The notes below the pieces were generated by a model, which ran no database searches, had not been told where the DNA came from, and worked only from the letters and a program-made list of their open reading frames with translations. Both the position numbers and the translations under genes were made by a program. Source: Planctomycetaceae bacterium UBA2671 (lineage in GTDB: Bacteria; Planctomycetota; Planctomycetia; Planctomycetales; Planctomycetaceae). From it: a stretch of 64,000 nt of DNA. The stretch is from assembly GCA_002359185.1 (NCBI GenBank), contig DEML01000009.1, positions 124,311-188,310 of the forward strand. Direction: 5' to 3'. This document shows positions 46,629 through 57,325 of this stretch, piece after piece (position 1 is the stretch's first letter; every line of letters starts with the position of its first letter).

Positions 46629-47849
46629 TTACTTGTTGGCTGATAACCCCTGTCTTGCGTAATTAAAGAGGTCGTCAACTCCATTAACACCATCAATATC
46701 AGTCAAATCTGCTTCGCTGACGCTGACACTACCGCTATTTGTGTAAACGGTTACCACGCGATAAGAGCCTCGCAGTTGAGGAATTGCAGCGGAATCATCT
46801 AAGCGTAATCCATCATCGATATCTCCCCGACTTGCAATCAAAAAGTGCAAAACACCTTGAGCTGAAGTCGGTCCGAAAACATTACCCTGAGGAGAAAACA
46901 TTAAATCTAGATGAAGTGAATCATAGACACGCCAACTTAAGCCACCATCATTCACTACTGAAAATAATGCGGCACCTTCAAAATTTGGCTGAGAACCTCC
47001 AGATGTACCACCAGTGATTGCCTGACAATACTTGAGTCCGCCGCTGCTTTTGCGAACAATGATCCAATCATTCGCTTGATAAAGCCTACCAGCTACCCAG
47101 GGAAATATTTTTCTCCAGTCGGCCGGGACATCACTGAACCTCAGATCAACAACAGAACCATTTGGAAAAGATTGAATATCTTCTCCAGGAACTGGTACTG
47201 CGACCGTTGAAAGATCTAATTGATACTCTGCTCGCTCACCAATTACAGGACTATTTGGACTACTAGGATCACCGTAATTACTGACACCTCGAGGATTAGG
47301 TATTAACTCTAAAGTCGTATTATTATACGTGTTTGATAAAAATCGGCTCGAAGAAATGATATAAGGAACTTCATCGATAACAATCTCAAGCCCCCCACGC
47401 AGTAATCCAAGATTTGCCAACTCAAGAAATGACTGCGAATTTATATCTCTTGCTCCCAACTCCTGAATCCCTGGGTTATTATCTGGAATCCCATCTCCGG
47501 GTGTAAGATCGACAAAATGCAACCTTCCCGTTGGAACTTCATCAAACCCTCTTACGAATTGAAAACCAGTTGCCAACCCAGGATTAAATTCATCCAATAT
47601 GAAACGAATTCCATAGGGAACACCCTTACCATCCTGAATTGATGCTCCATAGGCTCGGGATCGTGCTCCTTCAAATTTTGCCTGCAACATACGTGAAGTT
47701 GATTTCGTACGTTCACTGCCGATATTTAAGTTAAATGCCCCCACAGTCAGCGCAGTTAGAATAATAAATATCGTCACCGCAACTAAGAGTTCGATGAGCG
47801 TAAACCCTCGCAAAACATATTCTTTATTTTTTGAGTTGTGGATATGCAT
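46629..47849 (-). CDS. Prepilin-type protein, GspH-like, 406 residues
   Basis: Leader VLRG^[19 protein letters not shown] is canonical (Gly -1, Glu +5), with NIGSERTKSTSRMLQAKFEGARSRAYG after it, the GspH/FimT-like pattern. A tight ribosome binding site, GGAGGGG, lies inside the end of the preceding gene (stop at 47852), so translation is likely coupled. The C-terminal domain includes VVTVYTNSGSVSVSEADL and beta-rich segments. Longer than classical GspH (about 170). Confidence 0.84.
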   Translation of the reverse strand: MHIHNSKNKEYVLRGFTLIELLVAVTIFIILTALTVGAFNLNIGSERTKSTSRMLQAKFEGARSRAYGASIQDGKGVPYGIRFILDEFNPGLATGFQFVRGFDEVPTGRLHFVDLTPGDGIPDNNPGIQELGARDINSQSFLELANLGLLRGGLEIVIDEVPYIISSSRFLSNTYNNTTLELIPNPRGVSNYGDPSSPNSPVIGERAEYQLDLSTVAVPVPGEDIQSFPNGSVVDLRFSDVPADWRKIFPWVAGRLYQANDWIIVRKSSGGLKYCQAITGGTSGGSQPNFEGAALFSVVNDGGLSWRVYDSLHLDLMFSPQGNVFGPTSAQGVLHFLIASRGDIDDGLRLDDSAAIPQLRGSYRVVTVYTNSGSVSVSEADLTDIDGVNGVDDLFNYARQGLSANK

Positions 47850-47851
47850 TA

Positions 47852-48904
47852 TTACCCCTCCAACTGCATTAAATTTGTGATATTATCTGCCAAGCCAGTT
47901 TCATACAACGCCTCTAGCTTATCTGCTTTGTTGTCATTTATAGTAGCGGGATCTCCACCCGGCATGAGAATATCAAGTATTTCCTGTGTTGGTCTGGCAA
48001 GCCTACCAAACTCAGCAACATTCGATGGTTCCTCTAAAGCTAAAATTTGATCAGGCCCTGAGGATACTATCAGAAAAGTGTGATAAGTATTTGCAGTAGG
48101 AAATTCTCCCTCAGTAAAAAAACCTGTTAGATTTATTATATTACGATCTCGTAATTTAATTATACGTCCGTAAACAGTCTTAGTATAATCATCAGGATCT
48201 CGACGAAGAGTAATCTCATCAGGTGGAGTTGAAGTAACCATACGCCAGATTAAATCCGTTGCCCCAACATCTGGAGCACTTTCAATGTATCCATTTGGGC
48301 GAATTAATCGGGTTGGCCAACGGTAAAAACGTAGCGGTTCTCCCCAAGCATCGACGAACTCCATTAAGCCATCACCATCTGTGTCTTTTATAGTGTCAGT
48401 TCCAAAAGAATCAGAGTCAGCAAAAGGCACACCATATACTGAACCTTCAGTAAACAAGAGATAAGCTAACTCAGCACTCTCAGTCTTAGGAATATTACTT
48501 GCTGGTATATACTGACCACTGGTTTGTTTTGCCAGAAGTATTTTACCAAGTGAAGTATTGACGGTGGTCGCCTCCGCAAAGTTCTGGGGAAACGCAAGCC
48601 GCATGTGGTACTTTCGACCAATTACCTCAATATCTTTTTTCTCTAAATTATTATTGATTACATCAGGAATTCCGCTTATGTGATCGTGCTTATCAAACTC
48701 TTGAAGACCTTGCTTAATCAGACTATCCATCTTTTGAAGCAATACAATTGTCTTCTGTTTTTTAGCGGAACCAGAAATCCCACGAATCGTCACCAAAATC
48801 ATTCCTGAAAGGATGATAATAATCCCCATCGCCATGAGAAGTTCGATAAGAGTGAATGCTCTATTATCAGCAAACCTACAGGCACTTGTTCTGCAATTTA
48901 ACAT
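47852..48904 (-). CDS. Prepilin-type protein, GspG-like family, 350 residues
   Basis: Leader NRA^FTLIELLMAMGIIIILSGMIL has Ala at -1 and Glu at +5. The conserved C-terminal half contains DTDGDGLMEFVDAWGEPLRFYRWP, a segment I associate with planctomycete GspG-like proteins, whose DxDGDG loop resembles calcium-binding loops of major pseudopilins. AGAGAGG lies eight bases before the start. It is separated by 47 bases from the upstream gene, and the downstream gene begins two bases after its stop. Likely a pseudopilin subunit. Confidence 0.84.
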   Translation of the reverse strand: MLNCRTSACRFADNRAFTLIELLMAMGIIIILSGMILVTIRGISGSAKKQKTIVLLQKMDSLIKQGLQEFDKHDHISGIPDVINNNLEKKDIEVIGRKYHMRLAFPQNFAEATTVNTSLGKILLAKQTSGQYIPASNIPKTESAELAYLLFTEGSVYGVPFADSDSFGTDTIKDTDGDGLMEFVDAWGEPLRFYRWPTRLIRPNGYIESAPDVGATDLIWRMVTSTPPDEITLRRDPDDYTKTVYGRIIKLRDRNIINLTGFFTEGEFPTANTYHTFLIVSSGPDQILALEEPSNVAEFGRLARPTQEILDILMPGGDPATINDNKADKLEALYETGLADNITNLMQLEG

Positions 48905-48951
48905 TAACTTAACCTCTCTCGACTCGAATTTAGCATCAACATATCGTATAT

Positions 48952-49971
48952 TTAATTTAAAAGCCCTTTAGAGAAGTTGGTAATATTGTCTTTGTCCCCC
49001 GCCCTATCTCTATCAGATTTAAACTTGTCATAATTTTGCCCCCACGGCAAAGGCATAATTCCATCTATACAAGACTGCAAATTCATAGTCATACCTGCCC
49101 ACCATCCTGGTTGCTTTGGATCGCTCAGCCCCTCGGAATAGTAACCGCCGATACCATATTTACCGTCTCGACCAGGAGAAATTAACTGAAAGCTTTTCTC
49201 CCCCCATGAAGGAGCACCAAATTCGCTAGTACCAACTGGATACCATATTTTTCCACCATCATCATAAACTAGTGACACGACTTTTTTATAACTATCAACC
49301 ATACCATTTGGCAAATCTCCATTATCACCAGTATTGCAGATATCACCGATATCATAACCACGACCATCATAAGAGGAGAGATACCAAATTGGACTTTGCT
49401 GGTCTGGAAACGAATCATAGTAGGCAAACTTACCACCCGAAGTAGGCTTTAATCGTGTTAAGTCAAACTCAAAAAATGGCCCCACACGTTCACCAGAGTC
49501 TAACTTAAAAGGATTCACCGGATTTCTGGAGAACCCACGAGGTGCACCGTCGCTTGCAACCATCCCGCCCAGAAAGAAGACTAAGCACTCTGCGCCATTT
49601 AAAGCCAGTGAAACACCAGATTCACCTGTTGTACTGTTTCCATTTAAATCAATGCCAGCTGCATAATCAGGCCACAATTTTTGGATTTTACGACGACTAA
49701 TTGCATCCCACTCATCTACCCTTTCATAAAGTACGATTGAACTCGGTGGATACGATCCAAACTCAGAATGAAAAGTAGTTAATGCTTGATCTAAATTACG
49801 GATATCTTGCGCAGCGGCGGCGACATCAACGGCTCTGCGAGCAGATTGCACTCCAGTTAGTAATAAACCGGCTAAGATGGCAACAATACTAATTGCGACC
49901 AGCAGTTCGATTAATGTGAAGCCGCTATGACGGCGATTTTGATTCGGTTGCATCCGATTGCTGCGGTGCAT
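48952..49971 (-). CDS. Prepilin-type protein, 339 residues
   Basis: Leader HSG^[19 protein letters not shown] is canonical, with LTGVQSARRAVDVAAAAQDIRNL after it, typical of GspG/PilE-like proteins. The C-terminal half has repeated Asp/Gly loops (GRGYDIGDICNTGDNGDLPN, GRDGKYGIGGYYSEG). The ATG at 49971 follows AGGAG by six bases; the longer open frame to 50097 has no such site. It is the first pseudopilin gene after the GspF-like gene, 170 bases away, with a low-similarity spacer in between. Confidence 0.85.
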   Translation of the reverse strand: MHRSNRMQPNQNRRHSGFTLIELLVAISIVAILAGLLLTGVQSARRAVDVAAAAQDIRNLDQALTTFHSEFGSYPPSSIVLYERVDEWDAISRRKIQKLWPDYAAGIDLNGNSTTGESGVSLALNGAECLVFFLGGMVASDGAPRGFSRNPVNPFKLDSGERVGPFFEFDLTRLKPTSGGKFAYYDSFPDQQSPIWYLSSYDGRGYDIGDICNTGDNGDLPNGMVDSYKKVVSLVYDDGGKIWYPVGTSEFGAPSWGEKSFQLISPGRDGKYGIGGYYSEGLSDPKQPGWWAGMTMNLQSCIDGIMPLPWGQNYDKFKSDRDRAGDKDNITNFSKGLLN

Positions 49972-50141
49972 GACGGTCTCCTGGGAATGGCCAGTGATGA
50001 GTGGCCCGTGGCTAGTTTTTGTAATGATGTCTCTTACGCAGCCCGCGTATTTTATTGATGTAAGGTCTCCAGTCTGGCTGCGCGAGATACTAAACACCTC
50101 GTCGCAGCCCCCTGGACTCTGGCCCCTGAACTCTGGGCACT

Positions 50142-51392
50142 CTAACTCAGATCGTTCATCAGCTGAATCAGTGGATAGAACAACGCGATGACAATGAAAC
50201 CGACGATCAGACCGAGAACAACCACCATGATCGGTTCGAGCATGTTGATCAAACCTTCGACGAGGACTTCCACTTCTTCTTCGTATACGTCGGCAACTTT
50301 ATAAAGCATGTTATCCAAGGCACCGGTTTCCTCACCGACGTCGACCATGTTGACGACGATGTCATCGACGATGCCCGTTTCCTTCAAAGGAACCGCCATC
50401 GATTCCCCTTCTCGGATCGCTGCATAAATATGATCGAACGCGTTGCGGAACACATGGTTTCCAGCCGTATCGCGAGAGATCGAAAGGGCTTCGAGAATCG
50501 GCACCCCGGAAGCGATCAATGTTCCGAGTGTACGACAGGTTCGAGCAGTAGTTGATTTTTTCAGAATCAGCCCCAGAATCGGAATCTTGAGTGCCATCCA
50601 GTCGGTGACGTAGGCCCCAGTTTTATTCTTCCGGATAATCTTCAGCATCAAAATAAAGGCAAACGGAATAGCCGGGATGAGATAGAAGTAGGTGACAACG
50701 ATATCGCTGATCGTGATCAGCAGAACGGTAATGGCTGGCAGATCGATCCCGAAGCCCAGGAAAATTTCCTTAAACTTCGGAATAATGAAGTACATAATGA
50801 AACCGACGATACCAGCCGCAACGGTGATAACCGATACGGGATAAATCATGGCTCCCTGAACTTTTCGTTTCAGGCTTTGTGATTTTTCCTTGAACTCGGC
50901 CAGACGTTGCAGAATGACTTCCAACGCCCCGCCCGCCTCCCCGGCTTTCACCATGTTGACGTACAGGTTATCGAACGCCTTCGGCTGCCGGGCCATCGCT
51001 TCGGAGAGTGTGTTCCCCGATTCGACATCGTCAATCACGCCGATGAGCGAGTTTTTAAGAGGACCAGGTTTTGCCTGCGACTCCAGAATGCGGAGCGATC
51101 TTAAAATCGGCAGACCCGCATCCTGCAATGTAGAGAGCTGCCGGGTGAAAGCACAAAGCTTCTTGGCCTTCACCTTGCCCATCGCAAAGGTTTTTTTCTT
51201 CCCCTGCTTGTCTGTTTTGGCGGCGACTTTGGTTTTGTCTTTTTTCTTCTTGGTGCTCTTTTCCTGAATTTTCGTGACGAAGAATCCCTTCTCACGAATC
51301 TTCTGCTGAGCTTCCTGTTCGGAACCCGCCTCGATCGTTTCCTTGACTTCCAAACCGGTGTTGTCCATCGCCTCGTAGACGAATGTTGGCAT
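50142..51392 (-). CDS. Type II secretion/type IV pilus inner-membrane platform protein
   Basis: A 416-residue GspF/PilC-family protein, the membrane platform that contacts the assembly ATPase. The start MPTFVYEAMDNTGLEVK is typical; two T2SSF domains are visible, the first with LCAFTRQLSTLQDAGLPILR and the second with RTCRTLGTLIASGVPILEA and VDVGEETGALDNML. Membrane helices are VITVAAGIVGFIMYFII, DIVVTYFYLIPAIPFAFIL and the final VVVLGLIVGFIVIALFY. A Lys-rich insert lies at about residues 44-70 (KKKKDKTKVAAKTDKQGK). It is in the pilus/secretion operon. Confidence 0.94.
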   Translation of the reverse strand: MPTFVYEAMDNTGLEVKETIEAGSEQEAQQKIREKGFFVTKIQEKSTKKKKDKTKVAAKTDKQGKKKTFAMGKVKAKKLCAFTRQLSTLQDAGLPILRSLRILESQAKPGPLKNSLIGVIDDVESGNTLSEAMARQPKAFDNLYVNMVKAGEAGGALEVILQRLAEFKEKSQSLKRKVQGAMIYPVSVITVAAGIVGFIMYFIIPKFKEIFLGFGIDLPAITVLLITISDIVVTYFYLIPAIPFAFILMLKIIRKNKTGAYVTDWMALKIPILGLILKKSTTARTCRTLGTLIASGVPILEALSISRDTAGNHVFRNAFDHIYAAIREGESMAVPLKETGIVDDIVVNMVDVGEETGALDNMLYKVADVYEEEVEVLVEGLINMLEPIMVVVLGLIVGFIVIALFYPLIQLMNDLS

Positions 51393-51505
51393 GGTCCTGC
51401 TCCGTAAAAGTTGCCCCGATTGTCTCGGGAACTCAGTGAATTATTCCGGTGTCAGTAAACTACATTGTGAGTCACAGTTCCTCCTGCGAGGATGTCACTC
51501 GATAC

Positions 51506-53212
51506 TTAATCAAGATCTTCCATGACGGTTTCCCGCACCACTTCATCGATGGTGGAGACGCCGTCGAAAATTAATTTGAGGCCCGATTCCCGCAGCGTGG
51601 TCATCCCCTGACCACGAGCCAGATTACGCATTTCATCGACGGACGAATTATTGGAAATCATGTCGCGAATATCGTCGTCGATGGTCATCAGTTCGTAAAT
51701 TCCGGTTCGGCCTTTGTAGCCCCCGTTATTACAGCGGGGACAACCCTTCCCGTAGTAGAATTTGTATTTTCGCGCCTGCTGAATCGGCAACTGCAATTCC
51801 ATCAGCAGGTCATCGGAAGGCTCGAACTCAGATCGACATTCTTTACAGATCATACGCACGAGTCGTTGAGCCAGAATTCCTTCGACGGTCGCAGTAATCA
51901 GGAACGGCTGAATTCCCATATCGCGAAGTCGCGTTACCGCTGAAGGAGCATCGTTGGTATGCAGCGTGCTAAACACAAGGTGGCCCGTCAAAGCCGACTG
52001 CACGGCAATTTCTGCGGTTTCGAAGTCTCGAATTTCTCCAATGAGAATTTTATCGGGATCGTGCCGGAGAATTGCCCTCAAGACATTCGAAAACGTCACA
52101 TCGATATCGGCATTCACCGGGACCTGAATCAAACCATCAATTTCATATTCGATTGGGTCTTCAGTCGTAATGACCTTCGTTTCGATATCGTTCAACTCAT
52201 TGAGAGCTGAGTACAATGTCGTTGTTTTCCCGGAACCGGTAGGCCCTGTCACGAGTACGATTCCGTTCGGCAGTTTCAACATGCGACGGAAGCGGCTCAG
52301 TGTATTGGCATCCATTCCGATTTTGTTCAAATCGAGCTGAATCACAGTTCGGTCGAGGACTCGCATAACGACCGACTCGCCGTTAATCGTCGGCAAGACA
52401 GAAACACGCAAGTCGACCGGATTTCCTCCGACATTCAATTCGATTCGACCATCCTGAGGCAGTCGTCTCTCAGCGATATCGAGTTCAGACATCACCTTGA
52501 TACGTGAGACAATTGCGTTGGCAAGGTGACGTGGCGGAGGAACCATTTCATACAGCACCCCGTCCGCTTTCACCCGCACTTTGAATTCATCTTCGAATGG
52601 TTCAAAGTGAATATCGCTCGCCTGATCTTTAATCGCCAGCAGCAGAATCATGTTCAACAGTTTACGAATTGGAGCGGCATCGGACATTTGATCCATGTCG
52701 CCAATGTCAATCCCTCGCATTTTGCCATCGTCTTCGTGCCCCGATTCGAGCTGACCGATGACATCCTCAATGCTGTCCTCGTGCCCTGCATAAACTTTGG
52801 CAATCGCCGTTTCGACATCGGCTAACGAAGAAACGGCTCCGCGAACATCCACTCCGAGAAAGTTTCTCAAGTCATCCAGAGCCGCGACATTGCCGGGATT
52901 GGCCATGGCGACTGTCAGGACATTATCTTTCATCGAGATGGGAACAATTTTGTAAACGGCCGCCATTGTCTCTGGAACAAGTTCGAGCACCTTGGGAGGA
53001 ATGTTTGTTTCCGCCAAATTCACAACCGGCATGCCGTGCTGCTCGGCCAGAGCTTCGGTCACCTGGGAATCGGTTACGAACCCCATGCGAATGGCTACCT
53101 GCCCAATCAATTCTCCGGGGCTTTGATTCTGTTCTTCCAGAACATCCCAGAGTTGATCGTCGGACATATAACCGAGATCGACCAGAACCTGTCCAAGTTT
53201 ACGACGTGCCAT
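51506..53212 (-). CDS. GspE/PilB-family assembly ATPase (copy 1)
   Basis: A 568-residue ATPase with an N-terminal MshEN domain (MARRKLGQVLVDLGYMSDDQ) and a C-terminal T2SSE domain. Walker A is GPTGSGKTTTLYSA, the Asp box and Walker B are RAILRHDPDKILIGEIRD, and His box STLHTNDAPSAVTRL. A four-Cys zinc motif (CKEC ... CPRC) is intact. The ATPase drives pseudopilus or pilus assembly. The linker GHEDDGKMRGIDIGDMDQMS before the catalytic domain differs from copy 2. It lies 113 bases upstream of the platform gene. Confidence 0.94.
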   Translation of the reverse strand: MARRKLGQVLVDLGYMSDDQLWDVLEEQNQSPGELIGQVAIRMGFVTDSQVTEALAEQHGMPVVNLAETNIPPKVLELVPETMAAVYKIVPISMKDNVLTVAMANPGNVAALDDLRNFLGVDVRGAVSSLADVETAIAKVYAGHEDSIEDVIGQLESGHEDDGKMRGIDIGDMDQMSDAAPIRKLLNMILLLAIKDQASDIHFEPFEDEFKVRVKADGVLYEMVPPPRHLANAIVSRIKVMSELDIAERRLPQDGRIELNVGGNPVDLRVSVLPTINGESVVMRVLDRTVIQLDLNKIGMDANTLSRFRRMLKLPNGIVLVTGPTGSGKTTTLYSALNELNDIETKVITTEDPIEYEIDGLIQVPVNADIDVTFSNVLRAILRHDPDKILIGEIRDFETAEIAVQSALTGHLVFSTLHTNDAPSAVTRLRDMGIQPFLITATVEGILAQRLVRMICKECRSEFEPSDDLLMELQLPIQQARKYKFYYGKGCPRCNNGGYKGRTGIYELMTIDDDIRDMISNNSSVDEMRNLARGQGMTTLRESGLKLIFDGVSTIDEVVRETVMEDLD

Positions 53213-53268
53213 AATCCATCCAACTCATTAATGCGTAACTTCGATTGCTGCCGCTCTACCTCTATTGT

Positions 53269-54387
53269 TTAAAAATCATCATCGTCGTCATCATCGTCTT
53301 CGTCATCCTCAAGCAGACCTTTCTTGGCCATGGTGATCTTTGCCTTCAACTCACCAGGATTGTTCGACTTCATAACGACGTCGTTTTCTTCACTCAATCC
53401 CGTCTTCCAGAGATTGAACAATGCATCGTCCAGCAACTGCATACCGTACTTACGACCGGTTTGAATACTCGAGTTGATTCGGTACGTCTTGGCTTCACGA
53501 ATCAGGTTGGCGATAGCCGGCGTCACCACCAGCAATTCATAAGCCGCGACCAGCCCCTTAGGTTTTTTGGGAATCAACGCCTGACTCAACACGCCAATAA
53601 TTGCGACCGACAACTGGGTACGAATCTGCTCCTGCTGTGTTGTGGGAAACACGTCGATAATTCGGTCGACTGTTCCCTGGGCACCTGTCGTATGCAGCGT
53701 TCCAAACACGACGTGACCCGTTTCCGCAGCTGTAATCGCGGCTGAAATTGTATCCAGATCTCGCATTTCCCCCACGAGAATCACGTCTGGATCCATTCGC
53801 AGTGCCCGCCGCAAGGCTTCAGGGAAGTCTGGGACATCGACTCCAATTTCCCGCTGATTGATCGTGCACTTTTTGTGCTTGTGGTAATATTCGATCGGAT
53901 CTTCCAGCGTGATAATATGATGGTCGATCTCTTCATTCATGTAGTTAATCATACTGGCCAGACTGGTCGTCTTACCGGAACCGGTTGGCCCGGTTACCAG
54001 AAACAGACCACGAGGCCGTTTGATCAAATCGGCAATAATCGGTGGCAAACCCAATTGCTCAAATGTTAAAAACTCATTCGGAATTCGCCGCAGAACCATT
54101 CCGATCTGACCACGCTGCTTAAACACAGCGACGCGAAACCGAGCTTTGTCGCCAAAGGCGAATCCGAAGTCGGTACCGCCAACTTCCTGTAATTCCTGCT
54201 GATTACGTTCGGGCGTAATACTTTTCATCAATGCGACAGTATCGTCCGGCGTGAGTGTCTTTGTCTCGAGCCGGACCATGCGTCCTCCCGATCGAACGAC
54301 GGGAGGCTGCTCTGTCGTAATATGCAAATCGCTCACTCGTTCTTTAACGACTGTTTCGAGCAATTTGTCAATCTGAATCGTTGCCAT
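53269..54387 (-). CDS. pilT: PilT-type retraction ATPase
   Basis: A 372-residue ATPase of the twitching-motility PilT type. It has Walker A GPTGSGKTTSLASM, Walker B/Asp box RALRMDPDVILVGEMRD and the PilT signature PAIANLIREAKTYRINSS with NSSIQTG. It lacks the MshEN and zinc regions of the neighbouring GspE copies, as expected for PilT. The C-terminus is a run of acidic residues (EDDEDDDDDDDDF), coded by a trinucleotide-like repeat at 53272-53310. PilT implies a retractable pilus rather than a pure secretion system. Confidence 0.95.
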   Translation of the reverse strand: MATIQIDKLLETVVKERVSDLHITTEQPPVVRSGGRMVRLETKTLTPDDTVALMKSITPERNQQELQEVGGTDFGFAFGDKARFRVAVFKQRGQIGMVLRRIPNEFLTFEQLGLPPIIADLIKRPRGLFLVTGPTGSGKTTSLASMINYMNEEIDHHIITLEDPIEYYHKHKKCTINQREIGVDVPDFPEALRRALRMDPDVILVGEMRDLDTISAAITAAETGHVVFGTLHTTGAQGTVDRIIDVFPTTQQEQIRTQLSVAIIGVLSQALIPKKPKGLVAAYELLVVTPAIANLIREAKTYRINSSIQTGRKYGMQLLDDALFNLWKTGLSEENDVVMKSNNPGELKAKITMAKKGLLEDDEDDDDDDDDF

Positions 54388-54922
54388 TGAAATCCCTTAC
54401 CACCAACGCGGCTGTGAGATTGAGTTGTGAATACTAAAAGTATATTTTTGATGAAGAGAAGAATAAACTCTCATAAGAACACCCACTCCAACAAATGCAG
54501 TGGCCCGCTCTGTATGCTGCTGCCCTGAAAACAGCTTTTATCCGAGCGTGACCAGAAACGGCCGAAAACACGCTCTTCAAAATCTTCTGATGAAATTCAG
54601 TAAAAATTTGTTTCCGAAAGATTCTCGTCAACAAATGATTATTCGTCGCCCATCATCACAACTCAAGAAATTGCCGCAAATCTAAAAAGAGTGACAGAAC
54701 ACATCTTTTAACGCCCCGAGCCTACACAACCCAGACGCACGCCAAACCACCTCGCCACCAACACTCGATAGCCACAAACCCAAAATCAGCAAAAAAATAC
54801 CAGCTTCCCCCTGGCCGAAACCTAACTGCTTAACCTAAACCAAAATGATGTAAATCTCACAAACTCAGATCTCCATCGACTCGCACCTAAGCCAGCAGGA
54901 CAGACACATCAACCAAGCTCGA
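54388..54922. other. Noncoding gap between PilB copy 2 and pilT
   Basis: 535 bases without a convincing gene. Only short open frames on both strands occur, without family resemblance. The region is AT-rich on the pilT side and may hold the pilT promoter; no sigma-54-type site was found. Confidence 0.6.
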
Positions 54923-56617
<1,695 letters not shown>

Positions 56618-57325
56618 TGACCTCACCTTATATTAATTACGTGACAACGAGATAATCGAACGCTGTCGAATTCTGCCGGATAGATTTTCATCAAAAATCA
56701 ATCGTGGGAAACTGTCTGATGCAGCTTTGCCACGATCTCAGTTTGATCGGTGCCTGATCCCGTTGAGCATACGAACGCACTTCAATGAGAGACCAGACAA
56801 TTTCAGCATAGTGCTGTATCACAGCTTGGATATCGAGTTGTAATCCGCGAATCCGACGAAAGAGCGTGCACTTTCATCTCCGATTGAGAGTTTACAACCC
56901 GTAATCTTAATGGGAACAATCAAATAGTAGGGAAACGAATCAGATTTGGCTATTGTGTGAGTCTTAATCCTGAATACGGGACCCCGCAAGAAACCACCAG
57001 GACAAATCACCCTAGCCCGACCTTGAGAATGGATAAGGCTGTATCTTCCGCATATTCCCCTCGAATTGCAAGAAAGCTCTGCAATAACCGACTCGAAAAG
57101 ATGGGCATTATTCTGGTTAGCAATCAGTGTGATGGTGATAAGTATTATCATTTCATCCCAACATCATTGCTGAATTAATCGGACAACGAACGTTTTTCAA
57201 TTCGTAACTCAACTCTCGAATTCTCTATTCTGGGATGTGAAACTGATTCTCATAAGATAGGATCAAGACTTTGATTCAACTTCAACAATCCCGAACACCA
57301 CTTTCCCTCGGAATGAATAGCGCCC
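56618..57325. other. Noncoding region between PilB copy 2 and L-fuconate dehydratase
   Basis: About 700 bases between divergent genes. Two open frames (56819-57151 minus, 56957-57178 plus) overlap each other and have no family resemblance or ribosome binding site, so I do not call them. Presumably carries the two divergent promoters; no hairpin or sigma-54 motif was clear. Confidence 0.55.

Noticed and set aside
56819..57151. Possible 110-residue minus-strand gene, overlapping a 73-residue plus-strand frame (56957-57178)
   Set aside because: No ribosome binding site, no recognisable family and mutual overlap; treated as noncoding.
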